From Lyophyllum atratum (Eukaryota > Basidiomycota > Agaricomycetes > Agaricales > Lyophyllaceae), in the NCBI GenBank assembly GCA_014905825.1, contig JACGCN010000060.1, forward strand, positions 162,932-226,931: DNA of 64,000 nt. The letters run 5' to 3'. The position numbers were made by a program, and so were the translations under genes. Under the pieces are notes generated by a model that saw only the letters and a list, made by a program, of their open reading frames with translations, did no database searches and was not told the origin of the DNA. Of this stretch, positions 50,627 to 61,848 are shown in pieces (within the stretch, counting starts at the first letter, position 1; each line of letters begins with the position of its first letter).

Positions 50627-51405
50627 GTCGAAGCGAACCGAAAGCACAGGGAGCGCGTTGATAGATGGGAGGAGGACTTTATACCAGCGCCTTTTTTGGG
50701 AGCCGAACACGAGCCATGTCAAGCATAATTATGCTGCTGGATTGGGTCGTTCCCTACGGTCAGGCGGAATCAAAACCCCGGAAGGGAACCGAGGAAGTTC
50801 TGTCTGCGATGTGTGCTTCTTCGGCAGGCCCGTATGCCACTTTTATTATTGATGAATGGTTGGAGTTCGTGCTGTCAGCGACATGTTATGACAGTGGTCT
50901 CGCACATATTCGGACCGACATAGCCTCACCATAATATACAGCTGACGGAATGTGCGCTCCAACAAAGTGGTTGTGGAGGGCAGACTCATCAGAACGTACC
51001 CCATAGTACGTTTCTCAGGTACGAAATTAACTGCGAGGACCCCGATCACCACCAGGACGCGTTCTTTGTTCGTGTTTGTCGCCTCTTCAACGGTCCAGGT
51101 TAGCCGACGCCCAAGCCATAGTCATAGACAGGTGTTGGAATTACAGACACCTGCTCCAGTTCTTGAATACTCTAAGTGTTCAACGTTTAACAAACATTGC
51201 TCTTCAATCGACGGTGGACAGGCAGCTGGAAAATATCAGGGTCGGGCATAAGGTGGTTTCAATGTAACAAAGTTAGGAAGTAGCCCGGTGGAAATACCTC
51301 TTTCTATGCCCTCACGACTTATCGCAAGTGATCTTGCTTCGAATTTGGGACCCCAAATACCCATTGCTATCTACACACAGGCAGACACCGTCGAGAGATA
51401 CAGAT
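50627..51405. other. intergenic, promoter side of the Ppo gene
   Basis: Upstream of the Ppo start and downstream of the epsilon-COP stop. Frames of about 90-100 codons on both strands show no motif. No repeat seen. Confidence 0.5.
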
Positions 51406-52519
51406 TAGGCAGCCAAAGGCGGCACCTCGAACTTGGACGCATATTCGTCAAAGAGAGACTCCTTCTGTGACACATCAAGCACCAACGGGTGGTCAGGATG
51501 CTCAGACACAAATCGCCTGCGGAAAGGGGGTGAAGTAGGATCAAGGAGGTTAATACCATCGAGAAGATCAGTTAACTGGTCTTACGTCCATAACTCTTCC
51601 GTCTCGGCCTTTTTCATCGCACCTAGGCCCGCGGCAACGACCAAGGCTGCAAGAGTCTCTGCATCATCCTTCTGCTGCCCCAGAGACTCTTCTAGGTCTG
51701 ATTTCGCTTCTGGGATCTCATTCCTCAGGATACGTGTCACCCCGCGGGCCGTGAGAATGTGTGGGGAAGTCAAGGATGGGTTTCCAAGCTGCTCGGTGTA
51801 GAAAGAGCTGGTGTTCGAGTAACCATCCTTGCCAGTAACGAGACCAATGGTAGATTCGATGAGTTGAAGGAGGAGATCGTCTTCTGCCCAACGTTTTGAA
51901 CGATCGAATTGCTTCCTGGCCAGATCGGGTCGGTTGATAGAGAGGTATATCTGCACAATGACAGAGACACTGAGAACATATGATGGATCAGCGAACAGTT
52001 AGGGCGATATTCTAGACCCACTACTCACGCTTCCAGATCTTCTGTATCGACACCCAAAGTTTCCAAAGCCTCCTCGACCTCCCCTGCTCGCGCAAAGGCA
52101 GTTCCCGCTAGGACACGCACGAGAGCCTTCTCCTCCTCACTACTTTCAGCATCATCGCCCTCTATTTCAACAGCTAGATCTCGCAGCTCTTCCAGAGGTG
52201 CGTCGATGGCGTCTTTCTCTGCACTCTGCGATGCTGACACGTACTTCGCAAGCGAGGCAGCTGCTTTCAGTGCAACATTCTCCGAGTCTGCGGGGATCAG
52301 CTGTAGCGCAGACTTAGGATCATTGAGAGCGATGTGAGCGCGTGCTTGGTAAAGCAGAGTTGGTGTGTAGGTCGGTGAATTAGGATCGGGAAGAGTCAAA
52401 TTAACGAGCGACTTGTATGCGCCTAAGTAGGATGTCAATTGGGGGCTATACTTCGAAACGCACTTGTGAATACCTAGAACGAACTGCTGCTTTATATGAT
52501 AAAGCTCTGAAGAGTCCAT
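51406..52519 (-). CDS. SEC28: coatomer subunit epsilon (epsilon-COP)
   Basis: Stabilising TPR-like subunit of the COPI coat for retrograde Golgi-ER transport; it binds alpha-COP. The start at 52519 gives MDSSELYHIKQQFVLGIHKC, with an upstream in-frame ATG at 52639 disfavoured. Conserved features: FVLGIHKCVSKY near the N-terminus, LYQARAHIALNDPKSALQLI, an acidic loop (EIEGDDAESSEEE), YTSLSINRPDLARKQFDRSK, WAEDDLLLQLIEST and a final VSEHPDHPLVLDVSQKESLF. Helical repeats are present throughout. Two introns are inferred, near 52025-51960 and 51590-51530. The C-terminus ends KFEVPPLAA at 51406. The length, about 310 residues, is normal for the family. It shares a 183-bp divergent promoter with the F-box gene. 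Confidence 0.92.
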
Positions 52520-52702
52520 GGATGAAATTATAGACGTAGAAAGTGAATGGTGTTTGAGGTTGTTGTAAATTGTTGGATCTTGAAACACCGGACCGCGCGA
52601 AGGCGGTGTTATTGCCGTGCGCACGCGAAATGAGATCACTGTAAGACGGTTACTACCCGACGACCAACCACTTGTATAAATACCACCCTTGTACTTTTTG
52701 CC

Positions 52703-54692
52703 ATGTCAGGAACTCTAGCTGGACTAAGTTCTCCATCCATTTCTTCTTCGAACTCTTCTATGGCAGGTACGTGCTCGCAAGCTCTTGTTTCGCTGGTTCT
52801 TACCTCACTTTAACGGTGCAGTAACGACCTTTACGACCCCTTATGAATTTCAACCTTACCCTCAGACACTCACACCCGATGACGACTCGGACGCAGACAA
52901 GGCTCGACGCCTGATTGACCAGGAGATGCAGGGGCTGGAAGACTCCATCAGAGCCTTAAAGTCGCGCCGGAACATCCTAGCCCCCATCTCCCATCTTCCT
53001 CCAGAGATGCTCGCTAAGATCTTCTCGTTCCGTGCCGCGGAGTCACCGGAAAGCATCAACCCGCTGGAATGGGTCAGAGTTAGCCATGTATCTCGGCATT
53101 GGAGGGCAGTTGCTCTTGACTCCCCAAGCTTGTGGGCCAACCTAGTCTTCACCCGTCCCAAATGGTCCGAAGAGATGCTAAAGCGATCCAAGATGGCCAG
53201 TTTAGTCGTGAAGGCCGACCTGACATGCATAACTCCCAGGATCTTCGAAGCCGTCCGACTTGCTTTACTCCATGGCTCCCGGGTACAAGAGCTTCAGCTC
53301 CACGCTGCCAGTGCAACCATCGATCGTCTCCTTACCGCCGACCCGTCGTTCGAGGCCCCTATGATTCGTTCTCTTTCTCTTTCTGTTCCTCGAACCACCC
53401 GCTTTGGTACAGACGAAGGCTTCACACTACCAGAGACTGTCCTCAAGGGCGAAACACCATATCTGAGAAAGGTCGACCTGCAGAAGTGCAACATCAGTTG
53501 GGACTCCTCACTCCTCAAGCGCCTTACTCATTTAACCATCCACGACGTTATCGCTAGCGCCAGACCCACAACACAGCAAGTAATGGACGCTCTCGAAAGA
53601 ATGCCTGGCCTTGAGGTTCTCGACCTCCATGATGCATTACCGCTTGCACCAGGAGCAGGGATCTCTGACTCTCCGCCTGACCATATCATCGACCTTCAAC
53701 GACTCACCCATCTCGCTATCACATCCACCGTCCCTGAATGTGTCAACCTCGTCAGCCGAATCACGATACCTGCGAGCGCACGCGTTCATCTCAGCTGCAG
53801 TGGCACAGAAGCCACCGGTAGCGACTTTTCGGGCATCATGAAGATTATCTCGAACCCTAAAGGCGCATCTTATCGTCCCGGCGAAAATGACAGCCAGCCA
53901 GAAAGGAAAGCCATTCGCGTTCTGCATGTTCAGCACGAGGCACCCATTAGCCTTGTGGTTCACGGCTGGACCAATCCTCTTCCTCCCCATGAGGCGCACG
54001 TTCGCGTCAACACACCTGATATCCAACTTCACCTTTCGTGGCACCACACTCCCCAGACCAAAGTAGACGCAATCGCAGCCACTATATGCAAAGCTATTCC
54101 TATCGCCCCCCTCCGCTCACTGCGTCTAGCACATGTGGCCGGCATCACGAAAAAGACTTGGACAAACACCTTCGGGCTCTTGCCAAAATTGCAAAGTGTA
54201 CACATTGCTGGGGAATCGGCTCACACATTCATCGCGGCGCTTCGTGATGAAGTTCCCATGGAATCTCTAACGAGTCCGGTCACGCCTGGGGGGATGCTGG
54301 GTGTTAAGCGGCCTAATCTGCGGCGACGGAGGTCGACGGTGCCCACAGTTTACTTCCCCCATCTCAAATCACTCACGCTGGAAGAAGTGAGCTTCGAGGA
54401 GCATGTGGACACATCAGCGCCCTTCGATGATCTTCGGAACTGTATCAAGGAGAGATCAGAACGAAAGGCGGATATTCAAGATTTGCGTTTGCGGGAATGC
54501 AGCTATCTGTACGAGGAGATTGTGGATGTGTTGGAAGAGTTCGTTCCCCATGTGGATTGGGACGGGTTTGAAAACGAAGCCTCGGATGACGAGGCGTTAT
54601 ACGGCTATGACGAGATGGGGGGCTATATCTTTGGTGGCTATAACTATGATGATTTCGACTTGGACATGGATTTTGGCCATCCGGATTTCTAG
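52703..54692 (+). CDS. F-box protein, 644 residues
   Basis: Probable substrate receptor of an SCF ubiquitin ligase; the target is unknown. Exon 1 (52703-52766) encodes MSGTLAGLSSPSISSSNSSM and joins exon 2 (52822-54692) through a GTACGT...GCAG intron with correct phase. A helix (ARRLIDQEMQGLEDSIRALK) precedes the F-box at about 52975-53150: ISHLPPEMLAKIF, then WVRVSHVSRHWRAVALDSPS and LWANLVF. The remainder is a leucine-rich repeat-like series (ELQLHAASATIDRLL; VDLQKCNISWDSSLLKRLTH; HLAITSTVPECVNLV), as in the large agaricomycete F-box/LRR expansions. The last 45 residues are acidic and rich in Tyr, Gly and Asp (YGYDEMGGYIFGGYNYDDFD), unusual for an F-box protein. Confidence 0.88.
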
Positions 54693-55638
54693 GCAAGCTC
54701 GGATTGACCTGGCTGGTCATTGGAGAGATCGTACTAGCTCATACTTCTGCTTATTAGCTTGAACGCTGTCTAATTACAAGTCCCAGATGTAGAAGACTTT
54801 CGACTCTCCTTCAGCCCTATTTGAAAGCCCCGTTTGACCGTTTAAAGGTAGCTTAGCAGGTATTCTGGAATTGGGCTTATCAGGGATCATTGATGGGATT
54901 GGCCATAGACGTCGCAGGTCATCGTAGCGGCCCGGAGTTCGACGCTGGTTTTATCGGGACAGTGCAACTTTCTTGCTAGTCCATGGCTATATAATTCTGA
55001 TTTTTGTTACTGTACGAGGATTGGCCCTTCTTGGCTTCCTAGGTTATGGAGTTATACGTGATGATAACGGAAAGTTGAGGATGGTGCGACATTTATCACG
55101 ACACGTGGACTCGCTCTCGCTGCGTCACTGGCATCTGTTTCAATGGACTCCGCGATTGCACAAAATAGCATCACGCCCGGGCCAAACCCTGGCCTTGAAA
55201 CCCACGGAAGTCAATTCGGAGAACGTTCTGTCCTGTTCTGTCTTCCTACCATCGCGCTGCTCCAAAGAAGCGACAGAACGACCCTGTTCTTCCTGATCTT
55301 TTCGTCCTCTTTCAGAGTCGAGCTCCAGTGGTTGCATATGCTGCCGGGTCACACGTGTCTCCTCACCATTCGAATCTAATGTCATTTGATGCCTTGGAAA
55401 TCACATTGTACTTGCATCGTTCACGCGTCTCGAGGAAGACCATCACGTCCATGCGCAACGGTAGACGTAGATCATCTTCCGAACTCTCGACGCTGATAAC
55501 CTGTTGTCAATGGACAAATGACCTCAGTATAAATCAGGCCGACCAAGGTGACTTGCAGGCCAAGGATCACCCTCTCCCCAGGTTCTCCCCAGGAAATGGT
55601 TAGCTATGGAGCGCCTTAATCATGAATAGTTTACTGAC
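54693..55638. other. intergenic upstream of the Vps62-like gene
   Basis: No supported gene. A TATAAAT element lies at 55528-55534, 105 bp before the chosen ATG at 55639. An out-of-frame ATG at 55622 precedes it and could act as an upstream start. Confidence 0.5.
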
Positions 55639-57317
55639 TTGTGGTGTTATCCGAAGCCTCGCCTCTCAGGTCTTGCTGTCCTTGCGCTCGGTTCTCTGCT
55701 CGCTTTCGCAGCCCCGACACCCGATAACATTGCGCTTGCCAGGAAATACGCACCACAATGGCGATTCCACACCTCCGAGGTCTACTGGCCGTCGACTGTG
55801 GAATATCTTTTGGCTGGCCCGATAAAGGTTTGTACGTTCCACCGTCCCATGAGTATTGTTGACCTGGAAAATCATAGCAAACTGATGGCAGTGGCAAAGT
55901 CGTCAACGGTGCTCTTACGACCTCGAATATCGACGACGCCGCTAGCCAGGGCTCTGGACTTTTCCTAACAACCGACATCAACGCTGGAAAGGGCGGTTTC
56001 CTGCGTGGTCAGAACCCATCCACCACTGCCACCTCCGCGTATACTTTCATCGCACCAAAGGTATGACCAAGCTCTCGGCGATCATGGATTTTCGCTCAAT
56101 CAGCATATCAGGCTAATGGTATTGTGGACCTGTACTACTGGCTGTTCACTCCTTTTAATGAAGGCAAGAGTGTTCCTCTTGTCGGGCAAGTCGGAGACCG
56201 TATGTCATTCCCATCATCCCATACGAGATTCTCCATTCATGTCTTGTGCAGATGTCGGTGATTGGGAGCGTATGACGGTTCGCACTGTGAATGGTGTTGC
56301 CACTCAGGTTGACTACCATGCCCACGGAGACACTGGAAGCGGGTAAGATCACATGCATCCTATCGGGAGTGCTTCTTCTCATTGCCTGCATAGCACCATC
56401 CCATGGGATCAGGCCGTGAAATTTGACAATAACCAACGGCCTGTTGGATATGTTGCCAAAGGCTCTCACGGCTTCTGGGCGACCGCAGGTACCTTCACTT
56501 ACGTTGACGCAGTCGTCTTCAAGCTGCAGGACGCCACCTCAGATGGAGGTGTGGCATGGGATACTAAGGATAGCTTAGTCAACCTTGCATACCCAGACAG
56601 CTACAGCGGATCTCTCGATTGGCTCAACTACAAAGGGGCTTGGGGTAATGTCGGCAATACGGACTGCTGGTGGCACGTTTTCTACAATGAATGCCAGGTT
56701 GTAACTGGGCCCCCTGGTCCCCTTCGCGACGATGTGTTGGGTGCTGCCAAGGTCGTTTCCCCTACGAAAGAAAAGATGCAGGGACCACTTTCTGTACGTC
56801 ATCCACTGAGTCGGCTGCATCTCCTTCTATTTTATTGACTGGTTTCAAAATAGCAAACGCTTGGAACCGCATCGAAGGATACCACCTCCTCCTTTACCTT
56901 ATACGTTGATCCTTCAGTCTTGTCTCAGGCTTCTAGCTCGGGTCATACTCAGCTGGCTGTCAAGCAGATTTGTACTTCTACCATCGAACCCACCGAGAAG
57001 GATAGCAAGCCAGCCACCTCGACGTCCTCTGCAACCGTCCAACTTACCAAGGCAACCAAACTCACTGTACGTATTCCCGTTGCGATCCCTTGTGCTAGGT
57101 TCCTGACATGGCTCCGATGCAGATGACTCCCGACGCTTGCCAGAAGAACTTTTCAGTGACATCATACGCCGTTGGCGCATGCGCTGACGGCAGCCTCGCA
57201 GATTGCACATGGGCCTCTTCCCGAGCTCTGCGCGCATACTCGGCTGATCCTTTGGTCCATGGCATCCAAACTGCGACCGCGATCACCGTTCTCGATCTTG
57301 ACACATGGAAGTGGTAA
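55639..57317 (+). CDS. secreted Vps62/DUF946-family protein
   Basis: Member of the Vps62 (DUF946) family; yeast Vps62 was named from a vacuolar sorting phenotype and no enzyme activity is established. The start at 55639 gives MWCYPKPRLSGLAVLALGSL and then LAFAAPT, a signal peptide, followed by IALARKYAPQWRFHTSEVYW, the usual family opening. Other family stretches: LYYWLFTPFNEGKSVPLVG, HVGDWERMTVRTVNG, DYHAHGDT, WDQAVKFDNNQRPVGYVAKG, SHGFWATAG and NTDCWWHVFYNECQ. The C-terminal part is Ser/Thr-rich (STIEPTEKDSKPATSTSSAT) and has a short cysteine-containing segment (DACQKNFSV; YAVGACADG; DCTWASSRAL). About five short introns; stop at 57315-57317. It faces the GH43 gene in the same direction 760 bp upstream. 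Confidence 0.85.
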
Positions 57318-58077
57318 TGCTCCAAACCTTTACTTCCCCATCGCTTCCCGTCCTGTGCTAAATCGATTACGAGTTGCTACGACTGCACGACCTTCATTCG
57401 CACTACCGTTCGCTGCGTACGATCCCATCCCGTCCTCGGGTATCTTATACCTTGTTTGGAATACTGAACTCATCGATGTTGTTGCCTGGGCTAAGACTTC
57501 GCGCATCTATAAAGGTATGTAGCCTTGGTTCGGTATAAGTCTGCCAGCCCATGCAAAGGTTTCGTTTGATGATCTACCACTACTCGAGTATTGACTAATC
57601 ACTAACTCTTCCTTTGAGATACCACCTAATTCACGATCGATCATTCAAAGCAACAGCACCTGAGGCCTGAACATCCAAGCTTCACACCACCTGAATCTTG
57701 TGAACTGGATAGTTTCTCCTGGGCACGACTGGCATTGCCCTTCGTGCGGTCCGCGACCGCACAAGCCTCAAAAAAAATCATTCAATCATCGAAAATGATC
57801 CGACGATGAGCCTGGTACGACAACGAGAGCTGAAGACTGAACACCTGCTTCATGCCACTCCTCAAAATGACCGCAGCAACAATTTTGCCGTTCTGGGCTT
57901 GGTGGCCTCTGGACCCGCCTGACGCATCGACCGAAACTTCTTTTCCGTGTCATCGCAAGCGGACCTCTTCCCTTGTCCGGGCGGTCCGCATTCTGATACT
58001 CGTATTATAGTGGCATATTAAAGTTCTCGAATTGGGATTCCGGTTTCTCTTCAGTCACAGGCTTCAGACTTAACGCC
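57318..58077. promoter_or_regulatory. GH43 upstream region with palindrome and paired CGGTCCG sites
   Basis: No gene supported. A perfect hairpin GTGCGGTC-CGC-GACCGCAC lies at 57744-57762. CGGTCCG (CGG-N-CCG, a layout used by Zn2Cys6 activators) occurs at 57747-57753 and 57982-57988. Confidence 0.5.
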
Positions 58078-59638
58078 ATGTTGAAAGCTTTCTTGTTGCT
58101 GTTTGCGTTCGCCACGCAGTCCCTCTTCGTCTTCGGGTTTCAAAACCCCATCAAAGCCACAGATGGGTCTGACCCTTTCATGGTACGCACATCTTGACCC
58201 ACTGCACTCCACGTTTGACGTTCCGCCTCTGCCAAGGTCTTTCACCAAGGATATTACTGTAGGTGCCTTGTGGACATGTTCAAGAAGATTTTTTGATTTT
58301 TGTTCTGAAGACCTGACGTCGACGACGTGGACGAACATCAAAATCACCCGCGCAACGACGATTGCAGGTCTGAAAACTGCCGCCCCAAAGACAGTATGGA
58401 CTGACAGCACGGCGTCCAGATGCTGCAACATCTGTGCGTCTCCCTTTTGCCGTCTCAGCCTTCACCGACAATTTTTGACCTATTCATAACCTAGGGGCAC
58501 CTGAAATCCATTGGCAAGCCGCCGAAGGCGCTTGGTACATGTCAGTTGCGGCGACAAATGCATAGATATCGATATCTCACTAACATCTGACACAGATACT
58601 ACGCGGCAGGCACCAGCGGTACCTTCGATAATCAACGCACACATGCCCTCAGAGGTTCGTCTACTAGCATCTGGGACTCTACCTGGAGCTATGCCAGCCG
58701 CCTTGCCATTCCCAATCGCGACGTATGGGCGATCGATTCTACGGTCCTCATCACCGGCTCGGGCAGCTACCTTGTTTACTCCTCCTGGGATGGTGCAAGT
58801 AAGGCTCTTGTCCGTCCATACCTGTTGCTTTTACCTGATTATTTGTATCACCATACTCCCCGGCCAGACCAATGTCTCTATATTTCGTAAGTATTCTGCG
58901 CCATAACCGAAGCCCAAGCTGACCCTCCCCTCTGCTATAGCAAGATGAACAGTGCGACCAGCGTCGGAAACACCGTCAAGATCTCGACGCCCACTTTCGC
59001 CTGGGAGAAGGTTGGCGCCAATGTCAATGAAGGACCAGCAGCAATCTACCACGGCGGCCGTACCTGGATTGTTTTCTCCGCATCAAATTGTGCTGGTACG
59101 GGCTACACACTCGGCCGCCTCGAGCTGACGGGTTCCGATCCCTTGAATCCGAGCTCCTGGACTAAATACGCGAACCCGATCTTTACCTCTGCTAACGGGT
59201 CAGTATCGAGTCATTATCATGATCACTTTTGGTTCTAATTATAACGCGCGCGTTTGTCTATAGTAACTACCAGGTCGGCGTGAAGTCCTCTAGAACACAT
59301 GACTGTTTTCTGACGTGCTGTGGTATAGCCTGGGCATAATGGATTCTTCGTCAGCCCTTCTGAGAACCAGATCTGGAACGTAAGTGAAGTCCTGTTTGTG
59401 ACGCTACCAGTCCCCAGAATACCCACACTCGTGCACCTTAGGTCTACCACGCCAACGCCGTTACACCAGGTACTTGCGATGGGAACCGCCGCACCATAGT
59501 CCAACCGTGAGTTTTTGCATTTCTCCGACCTCAAAAATTCTCACACAATGACGACAGGGTGGACTGGAACAGCGATGGCACTCCTAATCTTGGTTCGCCC
59601 CTTGCACTTTCAGCCAGCATCGCTGAGCCGGTTTAAAA
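58078..59638 (+). CDS. secreted GH43 glycosidase (arabinofuranosidase/xylosidase type)
   Basis: Predicted extracellular glycoside hydrolase family 43 enzyme acting on arabinose- or xylose-containing side chains of plant wall polymers. The signal peptide MLKAFLLLFAFATQSLFVFG is followed by NPIKATDGSDPFM, whose Asp is the expected catalytic base. Exon 1 58078-58182, exon 2 58237-58258 and exon 3 58311-58433 are inferred; exon 4 starts at 58495. Blades of the five-fold propeller: VFHQGYYYLTSTTW, CCNIWAPEIHW (the Trp codon spans an intron), GAWYIYYAAGTSG, RDVWAIDSTVLITGSGSYLV and NEGPAAIYHGGRTWIVFSAS (candidate acid Glu in NEGPA). Then GHNGFFVSPSENQIWNVYHA and CDGNRRTIVQPVDWNSDG follow. The stop at 59636-59638 gives a protein near 330 residues with no binding module. 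Substrate specificity cannot be decided from motifs alone. Confidence 0.88.
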
Positions 59639-61848
59639 TGTCAATATTGTCAAGTATAGTGTAAATGGATACTGTTGTACAGGGTAAATAACTTGTATGA
59701 TATGGTTGAATTCCGCCCCCGCATGAAACTACAGATAACTTTCCGGTTTGAATCAGCAAAGTGACGGCGAGTACGAGAGTACTAGCGCGTCTGGTAATTT
59801 TTTTTACCTCCTGGTGGGTATCTACTGAAATTGTCTTATGTCGTGTTTGGGAATCAGGGAAAGTGAGTAAGGCCGTGGTCATAATGTCGAGAGTGGAGAG
59901 TTTATGTCCTGACCGCCATAGCTCAATGTCTGGATGTGGGGCATCTCAGTCGAACGTGCTTACCTGGGGAAAAATACAGGGTGTCATATCGTATATTCTC
60001 AGTGTGCTGCAAGCGATTGGATAGTTCGTCCGTTCCAAATGTGGTGGATGATAGCGTCATGATTCTCCGACCCATGCTGGAAGACGTATCGAAGATCATA
60101 TGAGCTTCTCTTCCTGTGCAACGTATGTACGGGCGCGTGCATTTGTAAATCTGCTTTGGCCTGCATAGAGGGGGTATCTGGGTTCCCTGTACGTGTCTGG
60201 GTGTGTTTGATGGAGTCGTGAGGTGGGATGGTGGTAGCAGACGTTGTGGTGGCGGAAGAAAGCTCATTCAACTTGGAGGAGGTCATAGCGGTCGTCTTGG
60301 ACATGATACGTCGTTGAGTGGCGATAGATAGAGGCGAAGGGGATATATAAAGGGGATATACTGGAGTTCCGCCTAAAAGCTGAGACGCTCGCCCCTATAT
60401 AGTGCGCGATGGTCTTGAATGATGTCATCGTTGGTGAACATCTAGCTCACTGATCGCTGTGGCGCCTCGGTGGCGCCGCCGCAGTGGAGGGACTCAGTCA
60501 CAACGTTCAACAAAGTTGTAGTTATTGATACTCAGGGGAAGTCAGGATAACGCGTTCTGGGCGGGTTCAGGTCTCTGTTGTGGCTGGCTTTTTGACCAGG
60601 ATAGGTTTGAGGTCTGGGTTCTCATCATGACTCGGATGTTTTTCGGATCACAAAGAACTGCTCCTAGAGGCAGAACCTACTCGCCAGTAGGTTCACGGGT
60701 TCTGGGGTTTTCGGGTTCTTCCCGAAGGTCCTCGCTCAAAAACACTGCAAGCTTTACTTCAATTGTTGAACCAGCTTCGACTTCCCCTATTGAATTTTAC
60801 GTCCAGGCGACCATTCGATATAAATACAATTTCACCCACACACGAGGCATCTGAACTATTGCACCAGACCCAAAATTTTCCTGCGAGAGCTTTGACCTAC
60901 GGACTGAAGGGACCGTCCGCAGAATTCACGCCGCCCCGTAATCTCAAGCTGATCGACCGATGCTTTTATCACTTCAAACAGCGTTGACATCGTGCTGCGG
61001 TCCCTGTCCGGGGTCACTTTCCATGAGCTCAGGGTGCAATTGATCTTACGGGATCTGACAGTGAGTATCTCGAACAACAGGTATCGCCCGATGCCAAAAA
61101 TGTTTCAGGAGAAACAAGGTACAGCAAATCCCAAAACATGAGTACGAGACATATCACTCCCCTCCAGCTTTGAAAGTTCGGCTCTCTGTACTGCACTAGG
61201 GCGCATGGCGGGTATCCACCATTATGTCCGGGTCGAGACTCGATTGGATCCTCGGGATTGTAGTCCATCAAAGTTGTGTATCAGTGCAGGGGTAGGGAGA
61301 CGTGGATAAGCTGTGATGTCTCGACGTTGAGTATGCCGTGTTTTGAAGATTCTGGTGGGACATGTGTAGCAAAACTTCAGGACTCGGATTCAGCAGCTTT
61401 GGTAACGTTCACTTCAAGAGCAGGGCTTCCCAACTTTGTCGAGAACGGGTCGATCATCACGTGATAATCTGGGTTTTGCGCAAAAAGCAAGTGCTGTCGC
61501 CGTTGCCATCCCCTTGTTCTTCTCTCTCACCCGGTCGAGCCCACCGTATACCACCGCTGCTCGTTGTCGCCCACAGCGCCGGGCTTTCCCTCGTAATCGT
61601 GCGTCGTGACCGTGAGCAAATCAGCTGATTGACACTGACAAGCGAGTATGGACATTACAGCAGCTAGTCAGGATCGCGATTGTCGTCAGAGGATCCATCT
61701 TGCCATCATTCGTTGCCTTACGGTGTCCTGGGATTTGAGGAACAGGTACGCAAATCGTGGGCATCGCTGCAGACCCTCAACCTCACAATTCATCCAGTGG
61801 ACTGAACGACCATCTCGCTCCAACTGACATTCGTACGGCCCCCAGGAC
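59639..61848. other. 2.2-kb gene-poor stretch with paired hairpins
   Basis: No confident gene. A 101-codon frame lies at 60304-59999 (-, MSKTTAMTSSKLNELSS) but shows no motif. A canonical TATATAAAG is on the + strand at 60343-60351. GT-rich sequence at 60540-60730 carries repeated GGTTC/GGGTTC and two perfect inverted repeats. The right end is the upstream region of STE20. Confidence 0.5.
60673..60726. repeat. two adjacent perfect inverted repeats
   Basis: GAACCTACT-CGCC-AGTAGGTTC at 60673-60694 (9-bp stem, 4-nt loop) and TTCGGG-TTCTT-CCCGAA at 60710-60726 (6-bp stem, 5-nt loop). No coding gene overlaps them. Confidence 0.8.

Noticed and set aside
55622..55825. Alternative start of the Vps62-like protein at 55622
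   Set aside because: It would need a 27-nt intron to reach the signal peptide frame, shorter than any other intron here; 55639 is open without splicing.
59999..60304. 101-codon minus-strand frame as a small gene
   Set aside because: No motif; the nearby TATATAAAG is oriented for the other strand, so promoter support is absent.
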